The position numbers and the translations under genes are program-made. Below the pieces are notes generated by a model, which searched no databases, was not told where the DNA came from, and saw only the letters and a program-made list of their open reading frames with translations. Positions 5,813 through 7,289 of a stretch of DNA of 7,289 nucleotides are shown in pieces; position 1 is the first letter of the stretch, and each line of letters opens with the position of its first letter. The DNA lies in the NCBI GenBank assembly GCA_027311485.1, contig DAICYU010000201.1:1-7289 (forward strand), in the 5' to 3' direction. The stretch comes from Acetobacteraceae bacterium (GTDB lineage: Bacteria > Pseudomonadota > Alphaproteobacteria > Acetobacterales > Acetobacteraceae).

Positions 5813-6157
5813 TCACTGATCGCCGCTCACCGTCAGCCGTTCATCCGGTGCGGCGATCTCGGTGACCAGATCGCGCACCAGAATCTTGTTCGGCAGCGGC
5901 TGCAGCCGCATTTCCCGCGGCTCCAGCCGGGTCGTGCAGGCGTAGCCGACCTTGCCGTCGATCAGGATCATGCATTCCTTGCAGGCATTGGCATTGATGC
6001 ACGAATAGCGAACGGCGACGCTGGCATCCTGCGTCGATCGCACCAGCCGCACGCCGTCCAGCACCGACTGGCCCGGTTCGTAGGTCACGGTGAAGCGGTC
6101 CCATCGCCCGTCCTCCCCAGGCACGCCACGCTGGATCAGCAGAGTCGCGGTTTCCAT
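5813..6157 (-). CDS. Stand-alone [2Fe-2S] ferredoxin domain related to the SdhB/FrdB N-terminal half
   Basis: The 114-residue product corresponds to the plant-type [2Fe-2S] domain (Fer2_3 type) at the N-terminus of succinate dehydrogenase/fumarate reductase iron-sulfur subunits. It would pass electrons to or from the flavoprotein encoded just upstream. Cluster ligands are Cys53, Cys59, Cys62 and Cys74, spaced C-x5-C-x2-C-x11-C; SdhB/FrdB normally has C-x4-C-x2-C (or Asp)-x11-C, so the first loop is one residue longer. The protein stops where SdhB would continue into its second, three-cluster domain, and the downstream DNA does not encode that domain. ATG 6157 overlaps the flavoprotein stop (TGATG), with GGAG (6169-6166) eight bases before it, so translation is coupled. 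An open frame back to 6220 exists, but the overlap and ribosome site favour 6157. Probably a soluble electron-transfer subunit; the partner beyond the flavoprotein is unknown. Confidence 0.85.
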   Translation of the reverse strand: METATLLIQRGVPGEDGRWDRFTVTYEPGQSVLDGVRLVRSTQDASVAVRYSCINANACKECMILIDGKVGYACTTRLEPREMRLQPLPNKILVRDLVTEIAAPDERLTVSGDQ

Positions 6158-7289
6158 CAGAGCGTCTCCATCAACACAGGACGGCCATCCCGCAGCGTGA
6201 TGGCCTGGTTCCGGGTCCATGCCTCGGATAAGCCCGGGAAGTCGTCCCGTTGATGCGCACCCCGGCTTTCGGTGCGGGCCAGGGCCGCGATCGCCACCGC
6301 TTCGGCCGTCAGCAGCATGGTGCGCAGGTCGAACCAGTCCAGCCGAGCGGGATCGAATGCACCGGGCCGGTTGGGCGGCGCGTCACCGAAGCGGGCACGC
6401 AGGCCGGCGATTTCGTCCAAGGCCTGATGCAGGCCGGCATCGGTGCGGAACGGGCCGACCCGGTCGGCCATGACCGCCTGCAACGCGGTGATTCCGGCCG
6501 CCGGATTGTCCCGGCAATCGCCGGTGCCGCCGGCGACAAGGTCCAGGTCCGCCGGCCCCTGTGCCGGTGCCGGCCCACCGGCCGCCGCCCGCCGTGCCGC
6601 GATCTGCCCGGCGCGGTGGCCGAACACCAGCGCCTCGGTGATAGCGTTGCCGGACAGGCGGTTGGCGCCGTTCGATCCGCCGACGGCTTCCCCGGCGGCA
6701 AACAGGTTGGGGATGCGGGTTTCCAGCGCCGCATCAACCGCCACGCCGCCCATATGGTAATGGGCGATCGGCGCGACCTCGATATCCTGCCGCGTCAGGT
6801 CGATGCCATTGCGCGCCAGCCGGTCGATCACCGGGCCGAACGCCTCCCGCAATCGCGCCTCCGGCACGTGCCGGAAGCTCAGCCACGCGCCACCGTGGGG
6901 GGAGCCTCGGCCGCCAGCCACCTCCTTCAGGATGGCGTGGGTCGCCTTGTCGCGGGTGACGATGTAGCGGCCGTCCTCCGGCATGCCGTGATCGTCCAGG
7001 AACTCCCGCCCTTCGCTGTTCAGCAGGCGGCCGCCCAGCTTGTAGCGGAACGGGTCCCACATGATCGGGTCCATGCCTATCAGGCGCGGTGCCAGATGGC
7101 CGATCGGGAAGAACTGCACGAACTCCATGTCCAGAAGCTCGGCGCCGGCCCGCAGCGCCAGCGCATAGCCGTCCCCACCCATGTTGAAGGACGCGCTGTT
7201 GCGTCGGTACAGCCGGGTCAGCCCGCCGGTGGCGATGATCACCGCCGGCGCAGCGATGCGAACCGGGCGTCCGTCGGACAGGCTGAAGC
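6157..7289 (-). CDS. SdhA/FrdA/NadB-superfamily FAD flavoprotein, 5' truncated
   Basis: This is the C-terminal 376 residues of a fumarate reductase/succinate dehydrogenase-type flavoprotein. The frame runs off the right edge; the GTG at 7242 is an internal Val in 'VIIATGG', part of the FAD fold. Numbered from the first whole codon (7287), landmarks are 'ATGG' (19-22), 'GGDGYALALRAGAELLDMEF' (37-56), 'VTRDKATHAI' with a catalytic-type Arg112 (110-119), 'HYHMGGV' with His176 (176-182), 'NLFAAGEAVGGSNGANRLSG' (194-213) with Arg210, and the C-terminal 'RTESRGAHQRDDFP' (338-351). The expected substrate motif QFHPTG reads QFFPIG (58-63), losing the His and Thr that bind the dicarboxylate in succinate/fumarate enzymes. 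Overall fold, FAD binding and three other active-site positions are kept, so it is probably an active oxidoreductase on a different substrate. Its stop overlaps the start of the [2Fe-2S] protein gene, which implies a complex. The covalent-FAD His region lies outside the window. Confidence 0.9.
   Translation of the reverse strand, partial: FSLSDGRPVRIAAPAVIIATGGLTRLYRRNSASFNMGGDGYALALRAGAELLDMEFVQFFPIGHLAPRLIGMDPIMWDPFRYKLGGRLLNSEGREFLDDHGMPEDGRYIVTRDKATHAILKEVAGGRGSPHGGAWLSFRHVPEARLREAFGPVIDRLARNGIDLTRQDIEVAPIAHYHMGGVAVDAALETRIPNLFAAGEAVGGSNGANRLSGNAITEALVFGHRAGQIAARRAAAGGPAPAQGPADLDLVAGGTGDCRDNPAAGITALQAVMADRVGPFRTDAGLHQALDEIAGLRARFGDAPPNRPGAFDPARLDWFDLRTMLLTAEAVAIAALARTESRGAHQRDDFPGLSEAWTRNQAITLRDGRPVLMETL

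Noticed and set aside
5671..5865. A 64-codon plus-strand frame after gpt
   Set aside because: It starts inside the inverted repeat spacer, has no ribosome site, and runs into the antisense of the ferredoxin gene; the product is Arg/Ser/Ala-rich and featureless.
6157..7242. GTG at 7242 as the start of the flavoprotein
   Set aside because: The codon is a Val inside the conserved 'VIIATGG' FAD-fold strand, and the frame stays open to the window edge with sensible sequence, so the gene is truncated by the window.

Overview
The window is high-GC DNA (apart from one AT-rich gap) with the gene order and regulatory style of an alphaproteobacterium, probably Rhodospirillales/Acetobacteraceae. The pointers are a parvulin-type peptidyl-prolyl isomerase directly upstream of argJ, a common alphaproteobacterial arrangement, and a perfect CtrA-type box (TTAA-N7-TTAAC). 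The species assignment is inference; no rRNA, tRNA, CRISPR array, transposase or phage gene was seen.

Left part (1-2657): the 3' end of an exported PpiC/SurA-like isomerase is followed after 30 bp by a complete argJ (ornithine/glutamate acetyltransferase). Convergent to argJ is a small protein with one N-terminal membrane segment and a degenerate histidine-kinase-type ATPase fold but no phosphoacceptor domain. A CtrA box lies 48 bp upstream of its GTG start. This is the clearest regulatory signal in the window.

Middle part (2658-5641): an AT-rich gap of about 350 bp ends in a promoter that appears to drive a leaderless mRNA for a RutA/SfnG-like flavin-dependent monooxygenase. That gene converges, with 11 bp between stops, on an N-formylglutamate amidohydrolase family gene. 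The amidohydrolase is divergent from a gpt-like xanthine-guanine phosphoribosyltransferase. The gpt gene ends in a GC-rich hairpin and then a perfect 14-bp inverted repeat, in a 171-bp gap between convergent genes.

Right part (5813-7289): a translationally coupled two-gene unit on the minus strand. It encodes an SdhA/FrdA-superfamily flavoprotein (5' end outside the window) and a 114-residue protein that is only the [2Fe-2S] half of an SdhB/FrdB subunit. The flavoprotein has Phe-Ile in place of the usual substrate-binding His-Thr in the 'QFHPTG' motif. The ferredoxin has one extra residue in its cluster loop and no [4Fe-4S]/[3Fe-4S] domain. Together they look like a reduced, soluble, two-subunit relative of fumarate reductase with an altered substrate. 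This is the best candidate here for a poorly described system, though only its 3' part is visible.
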